Origin: Bacteroidota bacterium
Lineage (GTDB): Bacteria; Bacteroidota; Bacteroidia; JABEUT01
Direction of reading: 5' to 3'
Length of the DNA: 46,472 bases
Assembly (NCBI GenBank): GCA_013289475.1
Contig: JABCZW010000016.1
Location: 1-46,472, forward strand
The position numbers and the translations under genes are program-made. Of this stretch, positions 17,254 to 24,817 are shown in pieces. Below the pieces are notes generated by a model that was not told where the DNA came from, did not search any database, and saw only the letters and a program-made list of their open reading frames with translations. Numbering within the stretch: the first letter of the stretch is position 1; every line of letters begins with the position of its first letter.

Positions 17254-17628
17254 TTATTTATGCCAGTCCCACCAAAGGCTATATCCTTCTTTATCCTCGC
17301 CGTAGGCAATATAAAATTTATATTCTCCGGTAGTTTCGCTGTGTACACCAGTGCCGCACCAACCGACATTTTGCGGGTAGGGTTTGTGGACTTTATTTTT
17401 AATTGTCCCCCCTTCAAAAAAGCCAAATGGTACACCATCCTGTAGGGTGAGTTTTTTGCAATTTAATACTATGGTTGAGTCACCTTTTTTAATAGAGCCA
17501 ACATAGGTGCTGGCTATATAAACCGAGTCAACATCATAGCCTGTTTTGTTGTATATAGTTATTTTAAGGCTTTGCGCGTTGCAATAGACAGAGATAAAAA
17601 GTGAAATAAAAACTATAAGTGGCTTCAT
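17254..17628 (-). CDS. Small secreted protein of unknown function (124 aa)
   Basis: Signal peptide MKPLIVFISLFISVYCNAQ, then a ~105-residue beta-rich domain opening 'SLKITIYNKTGYDVDSVYIA' and ending 'GYSLWWDWHK'. The start codon overlaps the stop of the upstream propeller gene (ATGA), indicating translational coupling. I do not recognise the family. Its signal peptide is strikingly like that of the upstream gene (SLFISAYCLGQ versus SLFISVYCNAQ). It lies between two PQQ-like propeller paralogues, so it may act with them in the periplasm. Confidence 0.65.
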   Translation of the reverse strand: MKPLIVFISLFISVYCNAQSLKITIYNKTGYDVDSVYIASTYVGSIKKGDSTIVLNCKKLTLQDGVPFGFFEGGTIKNKVHKPYPQNVGWCGTGVHSETTGEYKFYIAYGEDKEGYSLWWDWHK

Positions 17629-18983
17629 TGCGGTAATTTTACTTTAAGCAGTGTTTTGGTGTCAATGTCTATCATATATAACTCGTTGTGTTTTATGTCC
17701 TCATTCATTAATACAACATTTCTGGTTGATAAAGCAGTTTTATCCGGCATCTTTTTGTCTAATATCATTGTTTGTGGGCGAGGAAGGGTATCATTTGAGA
17801 CAATATGAGCTATCAGGAAATTATCTGTTACCATAATATACTCAATATATTCAGAAGTCCCTTTATCGTGTAAAATTTGTCCTGTCTTTTTGTTTATAGT
17901 TGTTATTGTTGAATCAGATATGAAATATATATTATTACTATCTATTCCGGGGAATGAGTATTGGGGCTCATAAGCAGTTATTGGGATTGAATCGCACCAA
18001 ATGGTTTTAAGATCCTTAAATGAAAACTTGCTCATATAAAAGCATGTAAAATGATGAGGGCTAAAGATAGAGGCATAAATAGCACCGTCATCAACATAAG
18101 GGTCGGCAATGCCATATTTTCTTCCCATGTATAGTTCTTTCAGTTTCTTTCCTGTTTTAATATCCATTGCAATAACTGTTGCTGTTTTACATACCCCAAC
18201 TATAATGGAATCAGTCTCTTCTTCTTTAAGGCAGTATAGTGTATCCTTACTAAAATAAAAAGGGAAGGTTAAACTGAAGTTTTTTACGACTCCATTTGAG
18301 TCAAGGTCAGGAGTAAAGGTCCAGGATATTTTTCCAGCATTAAGGTCAAAGCAAATCAATTTGCTATAATCCATAAAAAGAGCAAAATGACTATAGATTG
18401 TAGTTACTCCAAACCATAGGGTAGGAATATTTAGTATTGTTTTCTTTAATTTTCCAGTATTCAAATCCACTTTGTATAATAAATAACTCTCTGAGCCATT
18501 TTTATCGTATTTTGTTCCTTCAAGATAAGCATAGGAGCCGGCGATTTTAATTCTTCCTACAATAACATTTTGTTCAGGTGTAAATGACCAAATGGTTTTT
18601 CCACTAAATATGTTATAGCATATTATAACTGAATCTAATGAGATAACTTTGTCTTTATCGAAATAGCATTTTATATTGCCACCTTCATTTTTCTTTTGCC
18701 AGATTATTTTTCCCGTATTTGTAGATATAATATATAAATGCTCTAAGTCCGGTTCACCTTTATAGTTCCATGCACCATTTGATGTTATAAAGGCAATGGC
18801 CGAATCACACCTGTAGAACCTAGGAATATTGTAACTATTGAAAGTACAACTATCCATTTCCTTCGTATGAAACTCCCATTGAGGTTTTTCAAGGGATTTT
18901 TCAAAATCTTGAGGGGTTGGCCTTTGTCCCAAGCAATAAGCCGAGATAAATAAGGAAATGATTATCGCAAGTTTCCTATTCAT
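17625..18983 (-). CDS. Secreted PQQ-like propeller protein (paralogue)
   Basis: The start at 18983 (MNRKLAIIISLFISAYCLGQ) lies 8 bp inside the previous gene and gives a proper signal peptide; the longer open frame back to 19070 reads through that gene. Propeller words recur: 'TGKIIWQKKNEGGNIKCYFD', 'SGKTIWSFTPEQN', 'AGKISWTFTPDLD', 'TGKKLKELYMG', 'TGQILHDKG'. These match PQQ_2/PQQ_3 blades, a BamB-like scaffold fold with no cofactor motif. It is one of two related genes in this operon and is translationally coupled to both neighbours. Confidence 0.72.
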   Translation of the reverse strand: MNRKLAIIISLFISAYCLGQRPTPQDFEKSLEKPQWEFHTKEMDSCTFNSYNIPRFYRCDSAIAFITSNGAWNYKGEPDLEHLYIISTNTGKIIWQKKNEGGNIKCYFDKDKVISLDSVIICYNIFSGKTIWSFTPEQNVIVGRIKIAGSYAYLEGTKYDKNGSESYLLYKVDLNTGKLKKTILNIPTLWFGVTTIYSHFALFMDYSKLICFDLNAGKISWTFTPDLDSNGVVKNFSLTFPFYFSKDTLYCLKEEETDSIIVGVCKTATVIAMDIKTGKKLKELYMGRKYGIADPYVDDGAIYASIFSPHHFTCFYMSKFSFKDLKTIWCDSIPITAYEPQYSFPGIDSNNIYFISDSTITTINKKTGQILHDKGTSEYIEYIMVTDNFLIAHIVSNDTLPRPQTMILDKKMPDKTALSTRNVVLMNEDIKHNELYMIDIDTKTLLKVKLPQ

Positions 18984-19518
18984 GCTTCCCCATTTTTTTG
19001 TAAAGTTCAGCGCGCAGTTCACCGGCAGGAAACTCGGTGCAATAGTTGCCAATGCATTTATGCGAACCATTGTATTGAAAGTATAGAAGAATAGGGTTTC
19101 GATAGTAGTATCTTGCCCACTGGCCCCGCGTTAGTCCAATATAAGTTTTCGATTTTTCATCCACGGCCAGTGTTAAGGTATCCATCTGGCCCAGCTCATA
19201 TACTTTTCGTGAAAGTATTCCGGCTGTGTACTTTTCTACGGTCAGGTTAAAGCCATCTACGGTAACAATTACTTTACCTGTAAGTGCCCAGGCTACCTTA
19301 ACAAGCACGTTAAGGGTAAAGCCAACTATTGCCGCAAAAAGTATAATGAGAAAAATGGAGTAGGCATCAATAGTATTGATCAGGTTTTTTTGATTTGATA
19401 TGGCAAAACTCAAAGCATACATACCTGCAACATTACCTGCCAGGATAGGTAATAGCCATAACAATAACTTTTTTGCCGGCTTTAGGGTAAGTGTATAAGC
19501 GTTCCAGTTTTCGCTCAT
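18976..19518 (-). CDS. Two-TM membrane protein with PH-like domain
   Basis: The 180-residue protein has two membrane helices (about residues 18-36 and 50-75), then a soluble part opening 'GKVIVTVDGFNLTVEKYTAG' and 'RKVYELGQMDTLTLAVDEKS', which resembles bacterial PH-like (DUF304-type) membrane-associated domains by pattern only. It overlaps the next gene by 8 bp and starts 15 bp after the collagen-like gene, so it belongs to the same operon. It is an inner-membrane protein; its role is unknown. Confidence 0.6.
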   Translation of the reverse strand: MSENWNAYTLTLKPAKKLLLWLLPILAGNVAGMYALSFAISNQKNLINTIDAYSIFLIILFAAIVGFTLNVLVKVAWALTGKVIVTVDGFNLTVEKYTAGILSRKVYELGQMDTLTLAVDEKSKTYIGLTRGQWARYYYRNPILLYFQYNGSHKCIGNYCTEFPAGELRAELYKKMGKHE

Positions 19519-19533
19519 AAGTGGTGGTTTTGT

Positions 19534-20871
19534 TTATTGCGTTACAAAGGTAACCTTTCCGGCATTACCATTGGCCCCGTCAGCGCCTGCATTTCCATCA
19601 TTGCCTCTTGATCCTTCACTTCCGGATGGGTTGCCCTGGCCACCTCTGCCACCATGGCCGCCTCTTCCTCCCGGGCCTCCAGCGCCGCCTGCACCGGGTA
19701 TACTGGTAGCAGTAATTATACCCAGGTAGGGTTTAGCTGCTGCGTTATAGGCAATGGTAATATTGCCGCCATCACTGCCATTGCCTGCATCAAATCCATT
19801 TCCTCCATCATTGCCATTTCCTCCATTTCCACCGGGGCCTTGTGTGGTTACATTGGTAGTGGTTGTTGTGCCATCGGCATTGGTGGTTGTTTCCGCGTAG
19901 CTGCTAAGTGTACCATCTGAACCGCTCAATCCATCCGATCCAATATATCCGCCTACGCCATCGGCCCCATTTCCACCCCTGCTAAAAATGCTCATAGAAC
20001 CGCCTGCCGTATTAATTATATAGTTGTATGTTTTTTTTATAGTACTGTCATGCACTATAACCCGCATAAGGTTGGCATGAATAATAGAATCGCGGTAAAC
20101 ATTGGCGGTAACATACAGGTCGTGCCCCCGCACACCCGATAATATATTGCACTGGTAATTGGCAACATAATCGAGTATTATCTGAAGCGTATCGGCAATA
20201 GCCGGTTTTTTGCCCAAGGCAACTATTAGGCCTACTTTGTCGTTGCTTATTTTCAGCGGATCATTATCAATTTTTAAATCGCCTTTCGATTTTGAAATAT
20301 GTCCGCCGCTGGGCGCGAATACAAAGTCCTGCAGGTTTTTAGATACGGGAGCCCATTTATCTACCGACATTTTATTATCGTAATAGGTACGTATTCCAAA
20401 ATTGACATGGTTGCCCGGCGCCTTTGAAAATGTACCATTGGTAAGTACCTTTATTTGTGTTTCGTAATTATAAGGAATCTTACAGGTCAATAGCCATTTA
20501 TCTTTACCGCCCAATAACCATTTGCGGGTATATACCTTTACCGTAATTGAATCGTTTTTTTTGTAGCTGGTGTCCCCGGTGATTTTAATTTTCCCGTTGG
20601 TAAAAGAACCACCTGTTACTTCGAGCTTATATTTTGTCCAGCCATAATTGCCTTTTAAAAAGCCTTTTGTCCAAAGTGTTTCTCCTTTATCAGAAATGGT
20701 TATAATACCTGTTAAAAGAGTTTTGCCCGGTACGCGGAGGCTGCTGGTGTCATATACCAATACTGTTTTTTGAATAGATGAATCGCTGTGGGCTTCAATA
20801 CCCGCCATTTGCGCAGAAGCATCAAGGGTGGATAGTACGAGTAAAACTACCAGGGATAGTAGGGATTTCAT
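19534..20871 (-). CDS. Secreted protein with glycine-rich collagen-like C-terminus
   Basis: Signal peptide MKSLLSLVVLLVLSTLDASA, a ~270-residue beta-rich region, then a Gly-rich tail from about residue 298. The tail has runs of Gly-x-x and Gly-Gly-x triplets (GGNGADGVGGYIGSDGLSG, GPGGNGGNGNDGGNGFDAG, GRGGHGGRGGQGNPSGSEGS), interrupted by one ~30-residue non-repetitive stretch, and ends 'GKVTFVTQ'. Gly-rich triplet tails of this kind form collagen-like or polyglycine-II structures in surface fibres; a structural, surface-exposed role is inferred. There is no T9SS tail. It is the first gene of the minus-strand envelope operon, and a TAATTTTG -7-like box lies at 20891-20898. Confidence 0.75.
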   Translation of the reverse strand: MKSLLSLVVLLVLSTLDASAQMAGIEAHSDSSIQKTVLVYDTSSLRVPGKTLLTGIITISDKGETLWTKGFLKGNYGWTKYKLEVTGGSFTNGKIKITGDTSYKKNDSITVKVYTRKWLLGGKDKWLLTCKIPYNYETQIKVLTNGTFSKAPGNHVNFGIRTYYDNKMSVDKWAPVSKNLQDFVFAPSGGHISKSKGDLKIDNDPLKISNDKVGLIVALGKKPAIADTLQIILDYVANYQCNILSGVRGHDLYVTANVYRDSIIHANLMRVIVHDSTIKKTYNYIINTAGGSMSIFSRGGNGADGVGGYIGSDGLSGSDGTLSSYAETTTNADGTTTTTNVTTQGPGGNGGNGNDGGNGFDAGNGSDGGNITIAYNAAAKPYLGIITATSIPGAGGAGGPGGRGGHGGRGGQGNPSGSEGSRGNDGNAGADGANGNAGKVTFVTQ

Positions 20872-20972
20872 ATGGAGGTTATTTAAAGTTCAAAATTAGT
20901 GACTGTACTCAATTAGGCGATTTTTATCCTGAAACCTTTTGCAAAGAATCGCTTTTTTACATTTTTTAACAT

Positions 20973-21058
20973 ATAATAAGTTATAAGGGGTAAGGAGTAG
21001 GGAATAAGTAAATACATAGTACTCTTAACTTACCCCTTACCCCATATTCCTTATTCCT
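20973..21058. repeat. Inverted pair of period-7 arrays between divergent genes
   Basis: Left arm 20973-21014 (GTTATAA, GGGGTAA, GGAGTAG, GGAATAA) and right arm 21024-21058 (TACCCCT, TACCCCA, TATTCCT, TATTCCT) are complementary and can fold into a hairpin with a ~10-nt loop. It lies between the divergent collagen-like and prohead-protease genes. Confidence 0.7.
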
Positions 21059-21070
21059 CTTTTCGGGTTG

Positions 21071-21125
21071 TTGAAAAGTATTTTAACTAAATGTTTATTA
21101 GTATTAAATATAATGTTTATTTTTG
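21071..21125 (+). promoter_or_regulatory. Shared promoter element P1 in front of the prohead protease
   Basis: ATGTTTA occurs twice (21091-21097, 21113-21119), 22 bp apart, the second merging into a -7 box TATTTTTG (21118-21125). The same arrangement, with the same 22-bp and 27-bp distances and with TTGAAAA upstream, lies before the connector-fusion gene at 40033-40067. Confidence 0.65.
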
Positions 21126-21144
21126 TATCATCAAATTCGATAAA

Positions 21145-21179
21145 CTAATTACTCGTCACTAACCACTAATCACTCAATC
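21145..21179 (+). repeat. Period-7 array (CTAACCA type) forming the leader of the prohead protease
   Basis: CTAATTA, CTCGTCA, CTAACCA, CTAATCA, CTCAATC run straight into the ATG, so the array occupies the ribosome-binding region. The same word type precedes the glycosyltransferase start at 31120. Confidence 0.75.
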
Positions 21180-22016
21180 ATGTATATATCACCTAAGAAG
21201 CATTATAAGCTTTTTGCAATCGATCAGCGTAATGAGATAAAGGAAGAAATTGCCAAAGCAAAAAGTAAAGCCGAATGGCGTTGGTATCAAACAAAAAGCA
21301 TCGGCGGTAATTTAAAAGATGTAGATACTGCCGGGCGTACCGTTTGCGGGTACTTTGCCTCGTTTAATACCAAAGACAGCGACGGGGATATGTTTGCGCC
21401 GGGCTGCTTTGCAAAAAGTATTAACGAAAATGGCGACCGTATTATACACCTGTTGCAGCATAACACCCTGCAACCCATTGGCAGGCCAAGTACACTTAAG
21501 GAAGATGCACAAGGGCTTTATTTTGAAACGCCTGTTGCCAACACCCAACTGGGCGATGATGTGTTACAGCTTTACCGCGATGGTGTATACAAGGAACACT
21601 CGGTAGGTTTTGAAATGATAAATAGCGGCCAGTCGTCTGTCGCTAGTCAACAGTCGTTAGACGAAGAGCCTGTAAATATTATTAAAGAAGCCCGTCTGTG
21701 GGAAGGCTCTACCGTAACATGGGGAGCAAATGCCAATACACCTTTCAGGGGTATTAAATCTAACCCCTCACTTGCCACTAATCACTATTCACTAACCACT
21801 ACCGAGGATATTCTCGATGAGGCCCTTGAGCGCAGTTCGCTTATTTATAAGCAGCTGCACCGCGGCAACCTCCACGATGATACATATACACTTTTGGAAA
21901 TTGAGTTAAAGCAACTGCAATCTCTTCTGGCAGCAAGGCCGTTTAACAACACCTCGCCCGCAAACGATGAGAGCCTCGATGTTCTGAATAAGATCAATGA
22001 AATGTTGAAATCATAA
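21180..22016 (+). CDS. HK97 family phage prohead protease
   Basis: Residues 40-190 form a U35-type prohead protease: 'GRTVCGYFASFNTKDSDGDM', the catalytic His in 'LLQHN' (H94) and Ser in 'KEHSVGF' (S141), then 'IIKEARLWEGSTVTWGANAN'. In phages this serine protease trims the scaffold domain of the capsid during head maturation; the capsid gene follows 197 bp downstream, an unusually long gap for a phage. Two coding inserts are built of period-7 arrays: residues ~150-162 (21630-21664) and ~196-208 (21767-21801, encoding SLATNHYSLTTT), both outside the catalytic core. No portal or terminase gene lies upstream, so this is a detached head gene. The frame is intact and the catalytic residues are kept. 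Confidence 0.88.
   Translation: MYISPKKHYKLFAIDQRNEIKEEIAKAKSKAEWRWYQTKSIGGNLKDVDTAGRTVCGYFASFNTKDSDGDMFAPGCFAKSINENGDRIIHLLQHNTLQPIGRPSTLKEDAQGLYFETPVANTQLGDDVLQLYRDGVYKEHSVGFEMINSGQSSVASQQSLDEEPVNIIKEARLWEGSTVTWGANANTPFRGIKSNPSLATNHYSLTTTEDILDEALERSSLIYKQLHRGNLHDDTYTLLEIELKQLQSLLAARPFNNTSPANDESLDVLNKINEMLKS
21630..21664 (+). repeat. Period-7 array inside the prohead protease (CAGTCGT type)
   Basis: CAGTCGT, CTGTCGC, TAGTCAA, CAGTCGT, TAGACGA, read as an in-frame Ser/Gln-rich loop just after the catalytic Ser segment. Confidence 0.7.
21767..21801 (+). repeat. Period-7 array inside the prohead protease (TTCACTA type)
   Basis: CTCACTT, GCCACTA, ATCACTA, TTCACTA, ACCACTA, read as an in-frame insert between the protease domain and the C-terminal helix region. 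The words match those in the gene's own leader. Confidence 0.72.
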
Positions 22017-22036
22017 TTCTGTATTTTGTTTTTGCG

Positions 22037-22190
22037 TTAGGGATTGAAGCGAAAAGCCCGCAGCAAAGCGAGGACTTGTAGCGTAAAGCCCGACCCGAAG
22101 GGGAACGCCCAAATACTGAGATTGCCACGCTTCGCTCGCAATGACGGGAAGCGGAATTAGATTCTTCGTTTCACTCAGAATGACAAAATC
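22037..22190. repeat. Cluster of three unrelated dispersed repeats between protease and capsid genes
   Basis: The gap holds (i) a GATTGAAGCGAAAAGCCCG / TGTAGCGTAAAGCCCG element (22037-22110), (ii) GATTGCCACGCTTCGCTCGC continuing to 22147, and (iii) GATTCTTCGTTTCACTCAG with AATGACAAA (22160-22187). Types ii and iii resemble CATTGCGAGCGAAGCG- and ATTCTGAGCGAAGAATC-like dispersed repeats that I recall from many bacterial genomes. Confidence 0.65.
22120..22147 (-). repeat. 28-bp dispersed repeat, left copy of an inverted pair flanking the capsid gene
   Basis: On the minus strand it begins CCGTCATTGCGAGCGAAGCG and continues TGGCAATC. It is identical over 28 bp to 23627-23654 in the opposite orientation. 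Confidence 0.85.
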
Positions 22191-22213
22191 ATTAACCACT
22201 AATTAAAAACAAA

Positions 22214-23440
22214 ATGGAAAACAAACAGGTGGATGTTATTGTAAAAGAAATAAGCGATAACATAAACACCATTAAAACAAAGGGCGAAGCGCAGGATGCG
22301 CAACTAAAAGCCCTCGACGCCAAAATAGCAGCCAACCAATGGCAGCTTGGCGACAAATACGAAGCCCTGCGCAAGGACTTCGACCAGATGACTGCCATGC
22401 TGAAAAAAGGCAGAATATTTGGTGCATACGACCGTGGCATGACCGTAAAGGATATGCTGAACGCACAAAGAGAAGGCTTAGCAAGCCTTAAAAACAAAGC
22501 AGGCATACCGGTAAGCTTATCGCTGAAGGCACACCAGCTCTTTACCAAATCGGCAGGTAATATTACCGAAGGCGGTAACCTGTTGGGCACCGACCCTATT
22601 CCACCAACAAGGCTGGTGGGTATATATGCAGACCCATTAAGGCCCGTGCATATACGCCAGTTTATGAACAGTACCGCCACCGACAGTAACCAGATATTGT
22701 TTAACCAATTGACAGGTGAAAATGATGGTACAGGTACAGTAGCTGAAGGCGCCAGTGCGGCACAGAGCGACTTTACCATTACTGCTAAAGAAGTGGTAGT
22801 GCGTAAATTGAATACCTACTTAACAATTTCGAAAGAAATGATGGAGGATGCCGATTTTGTAGACAACTACATTAATACCCATGTAGCCGGCCGTTTGCTT
22901 ATGCAGGAAGATACCCAGATAATATCGGGTAACAACAGCGCACCAAACCTGCAGGGTATTGCACCTATTGCAGCAGCTTATGCTAACCCTGTTATACCGG
23001 GCGCAACACCAAGCAGCATTAACTACTACGATGTATTGCACCAGGCAGTAACACAGGCACGTGTGGCTTACTACACGCCAAATTACATACTCATTAACCC
23101 GAACGATTATAACGCGCTAGTACTGTCTCGTGATAGCTATGGCCGTTACCAGTTCCCGCAAATGATCAGCGGAGCGCCGGGCACCTTCTTCATTAACGGT
23201 GCGCAGGTTATTGCTAATACGGCAATGACACAGGGTTACTTCCTTGTTGGCGACTTCCAGCTGGGAGCAACACTGGCTTACCGCGACGAGGTGAACGTTA
23301 CCTTCAGCAACCAGCACGTAGACAACTTTGTAAAAGGTTTTATAACTGTGCTTGTTGAAGAGCGTTTGGCTAATGTGGTTTACCGTCCGAATGCTTTTGT
23401 CTATGGTAACTTTAACCAGGCTGAAGCTTCAGGCTCTTAA
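22214..23440 (+). CDS. HK97 family phage major capsid protein
   Basis: The 408-residue chain has an N-terminal alpha-helical coiled delta/scaffold segment (to ~100), a Gly/Thr-rich junction ('TKSAGNITEGGNLLGTDPIP') where the prohead protease would be expected to cut, and the HK97 capsid core: 'GTGTVAEGASAAQSDFTITA', 'YLTISKEMMEDADFVDNYIN', 'LLMQEDTQIISGNN', 'NYILINPNDYNALVLSRDSY' and 'ERLANVVYRPNAFVYGNF'. It self-assembles into icosahedral shells in phages. The size and order are intact, but no terminase, portal or connector is adjacent. A weak period-7 leader (CATTAAC, CACTAAT) precedes the ATG. A 28-bp inverted repeat flanks the gene, and a 20-bp palindrome spans the stop codon. Confidence 0.92.
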   Translation: MENKQVDVIVKEISDNINTIKTKGEAQDAQLKALDAKIAANQWQLGDKYEALRKDFDQMTAMLKKGRIFGAYDRGMTVKDMLNAQREGLASLKNKAGIPVSLSLKAHQLFTKSAGNITEGGNLLGTDPIPPTRLVGIYADPLRPVHIRQFMNSTATDSNQILFNQLTGENDGTGTVAEGASAAQSDFTITAKEVVVRKLNTYLTISKEMMEDADFVDNYINTHVAGRLLMQEDTQIISGNNSAPNLQGIAPIAAAYANPVIPGATPSSINYYDVLHQAVTQARVAYYTPNYILINPNDYNALVLSRDSYGRYQFPQMISGAPGTFFINGAQVIANTAMTQGYFLVGDFQLGATLAYRDEVNVTFSNQHVDNFVKGFITVLVEERLANVVYRPNAFVYGNFNQAEASGS

Positions 23441-23448
23441 GAGCCTGA
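23429..23448. repeat. 20-bp perfect palindrome over the capsid stop codon
   Basis: TCAGGCTCTTAAGAGCCTGA is its own reverse complement; the TAA stop (23438-23440) lies in its centre. Confidence 0.8.
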
Positions 23449-23519
23449 GTGAAAAGTGAAAAACTAAAAGTGAAAAATTTAATGCAACTTACTTTTCACT
23501 TATCACTATTCACTTTTAA
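23448..23519. repeat. Inverted pair of period-7 arrays after the capsid gene
   Basis: AGTGAAA-type heptads (23448-23482) face CTTTTCA/CTATTCA-type heptads (23485-23519) and can form a long A/T-rich hairpin immediately downstream of the capsid stop. Confidence 0.72.
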
Positions 23520-23542
23520 CTTCTTTTTTCATGGTTGGTTTG

Positions 23543-23580
23543 GCCGGGCTTTGTTCTCAGGAACGGGTCCGGCTTTCTTT
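23543..23580 (+). terminator. Likely terminator of the protease-capsid unit
   Basis: Nested stems GCCGG / CCGGC and GTTC-TCAG-GAAC are followed by TTTCTTT, the strongest G+C hairpin after the capsid gene. Confidence 0.6.
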
Positions 23581-23583
23581 AAT

Positions 23584-23611
23584 AGTTATAAATTATGAGT
23601 TATAAGTTATG
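23584..23611 (+). repeat. Period-7 array (AGTTATA / AATTATG)
   Basis: AGTTATA, AATTATG, AGTTATA, AGTTATG, placed between the terminator and the right copy of the 28-bp dispersed repeat. Confidence 0.65.
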
Positions 23612-23626
23612 AGCGAATATAGCTGT

Positions 23627-23654
23627 CCGTCATTGCGAGCGAAGCGTGGCAATC
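23627..23654 (+). repeat. 28-bp dispersed repeat, right copy of the inverted pair
   Basis: Begins CCGTCATTGCGAGCGAAGCG; an exact inverted match of 22120-22147 across the capsid gene. An additional degenerate piece (CAATGACGGG) lies near 14613. Confidence 0.85.
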
Positions 23655-23712
23655 CCAACGGGCTCGTGAACTCCTTAATAGAAAATCAGCTTATCAGTGA
23701 ATAATCTCAGTA

Positions 23713-23743
23713 TTTGAATAGAAGAGAAATTATTGTAAATTTG
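23713..23743 (+). promoter_or_regulatory. Promoter with near-leaderless start for the following gene
   Basis: TTTG (23713-23716), 19-bp spacer and TAAATTTG (23736-23743) match the Bacteroidota sigma consensus. The ATG lies only 4 bp after the -7 box, so the transcript would begin at or very near the start codon. Confidence 0.6.
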
Positions 23744-23747
23744 ATTT

Positions 23748-24179
23748 ATGTTAAAACCATTTTTGATAATACTATTTGGCCTGTTTCTTTTTTCATTTAC
23801 GGATGGGCTTGACCAATGTTCTATATACCTAAATCAAACCATGGTGGGGCATTGGGTTGAAGTTGATTCGGCAAAAACATATACAGTAAAAGCTAATTTA
23901 GACCGAGATACGTTAAGGTTTGAATACTGGACTGATTATGGAGGGGAAATGCATGCAAAACTAGAGTTGAGAACAATGAATGATAGTATCATTCATTTTA
24001 TTCCTTTCGGCAAATACATAACAAGTTATGGAGTGTATTCGTTTCTTCTTATAAAAAATAAGGAACTAATTAAGAAGTATAATTCTTTTAAAGTATATGT
24101 TATGCAAACTAATCCTTATGCAAAAGATACAGCATTGGCAAAAACAAATTATTTTGTAGCTATTCTAAAATTCAACTAA
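23748..24179 (+). CDS. Hypothetical secreted protein (143 aa)
   Basis: Signal peptide MLKPFLIILFGLFLFSFTDG, then a ~120-residue beta-rich domain with 'DTLRFEYWTDYGGEMHAKLE' and 'FKVYVMQTNPYAKDTALA'. I recognise no family. The stop codon overlaps the next start by one base (TAATG), so the two genes are coupled, and both open with MLKP. It heads the block that leads into the YwqK-like cluster and has its own good promoter. Confidence 0.65.
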   Translation: MLKPFLIILFGLFLFSFTDGLDQCSIYLNQTMVGHWVEVDSAKTYTVKANLDRDTLRFEYWTDYGGEMHAKLELRTMNDSIIHFIPFGKYITSYGVYSFLLIKNKELIKKYNSFKVYVMQTNPYAKDTALAKTNYFVAILKFN

Positions 24180-24715
24180 TGTTAAAACCACTTCTATACA
24201 TATCCATTTTATTCCTGGTGTTTTATTCCTGCTCAAACAATGGCAGTAATGGAACAAATATCGGTAATGATACGGTAAAGGTTAATCCTCCTATAGTTGA
24301 TTTGCCTGTAAGGCATAAGAAAGCGGTGGATTACAGGAAGCTATACGGGCAATGGGTATATATATCATCGCATAGTAATGGCGATACAGCCTTATCAGCT
24401 TTTATGGATGATACTGTTCAGTCGAAAAATGAATTTGGTTATTACCGTACAGAAGATTTTGATACTTCATGCATTTGGCATGAGCGAGATGATGATATAG
24501 GTTCTGCAGGCAGATTTAAAATTGATTCTGCAAAATGCGGGATAGATATCTACAGGTACCAAACCCGTAAAAAGGATTCTATACAAACGTTAAGGATCAT
24601 TTACCTCGATAAAAATTATCTGTTGTCGGAAACTATGTACGGAAATAAGAAGTATGTCGGTTTTTATATGAATATAAAAGCCAGAAAGTATTGGAAATGG
24701 GCACCTTCCGGATAA
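24179..24715 (+). CDS. Hypothetical lipoprotein (178 aa)
   Basis: A lipoprotein signal MLKPLLYISILFLVFYSC with lipobox VFYSC is followed by an Asn/Gly/Ser spacer and a globular domain. That domain starts around 'YRKLYGQWVYISSHSNGDTA' and contains 'FKIDSAKCGIDIYRYQTRKK' and 'KKYVGFYMNIKARKYWKWAP'; the 'LYGQWVY...' opening is like lipocalin-type lipoproteins, but that is weak. It is expected to be anchored to the outer or inner membrane. It is translated coupled to the preceding gene and ends 102 bp before the first YwqK-like gene. Confidence 0.65.
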   Translation: MLKPLLYISILFLVFYSCSNNGSNGTNIGNDTVKVNPPIVDLPVRHKKAVDYRKLYGQWVYISSHSNGDTALSAFMDDTVQSKNEFGYYRTEDFDTSCIWHERDDDIGSAGRFKIDSAKCGIDIYRYQTRKKDSIQTLRIIYLDKNYLLSETMYGNKKYVGFYMNIKARKYWKWAPSG

Positions 24716-24754
24716 GAGATTTAGGTTAGGTAAGCAGAAAAAAGTATTATTTTT

Positions 24755-24798
24755 CCGACACTAAACCCCCCAAAACCGACACGAAAAATTTATATCTT
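24755..24798 (+). promoter_or_regulatory. Direct-repeat operator (CCGACAC, 21-bp spacing) before the YwqK-like cluster
   Basis: CCGACAC at 24755-24761 and 24776-24782, the second ending 7 bp before a -7-like TATATCTTG. Two half-sites on the same face of the helix upstream of the promoter suggest an activator dimer. The same pair at identical spacing, with the same A/T flank, occurs inverted at 39739-39765. Confidence 0.55.
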
Positions 24799-24817
24799 GC
24801 AGGCTAAAATTAAATTA

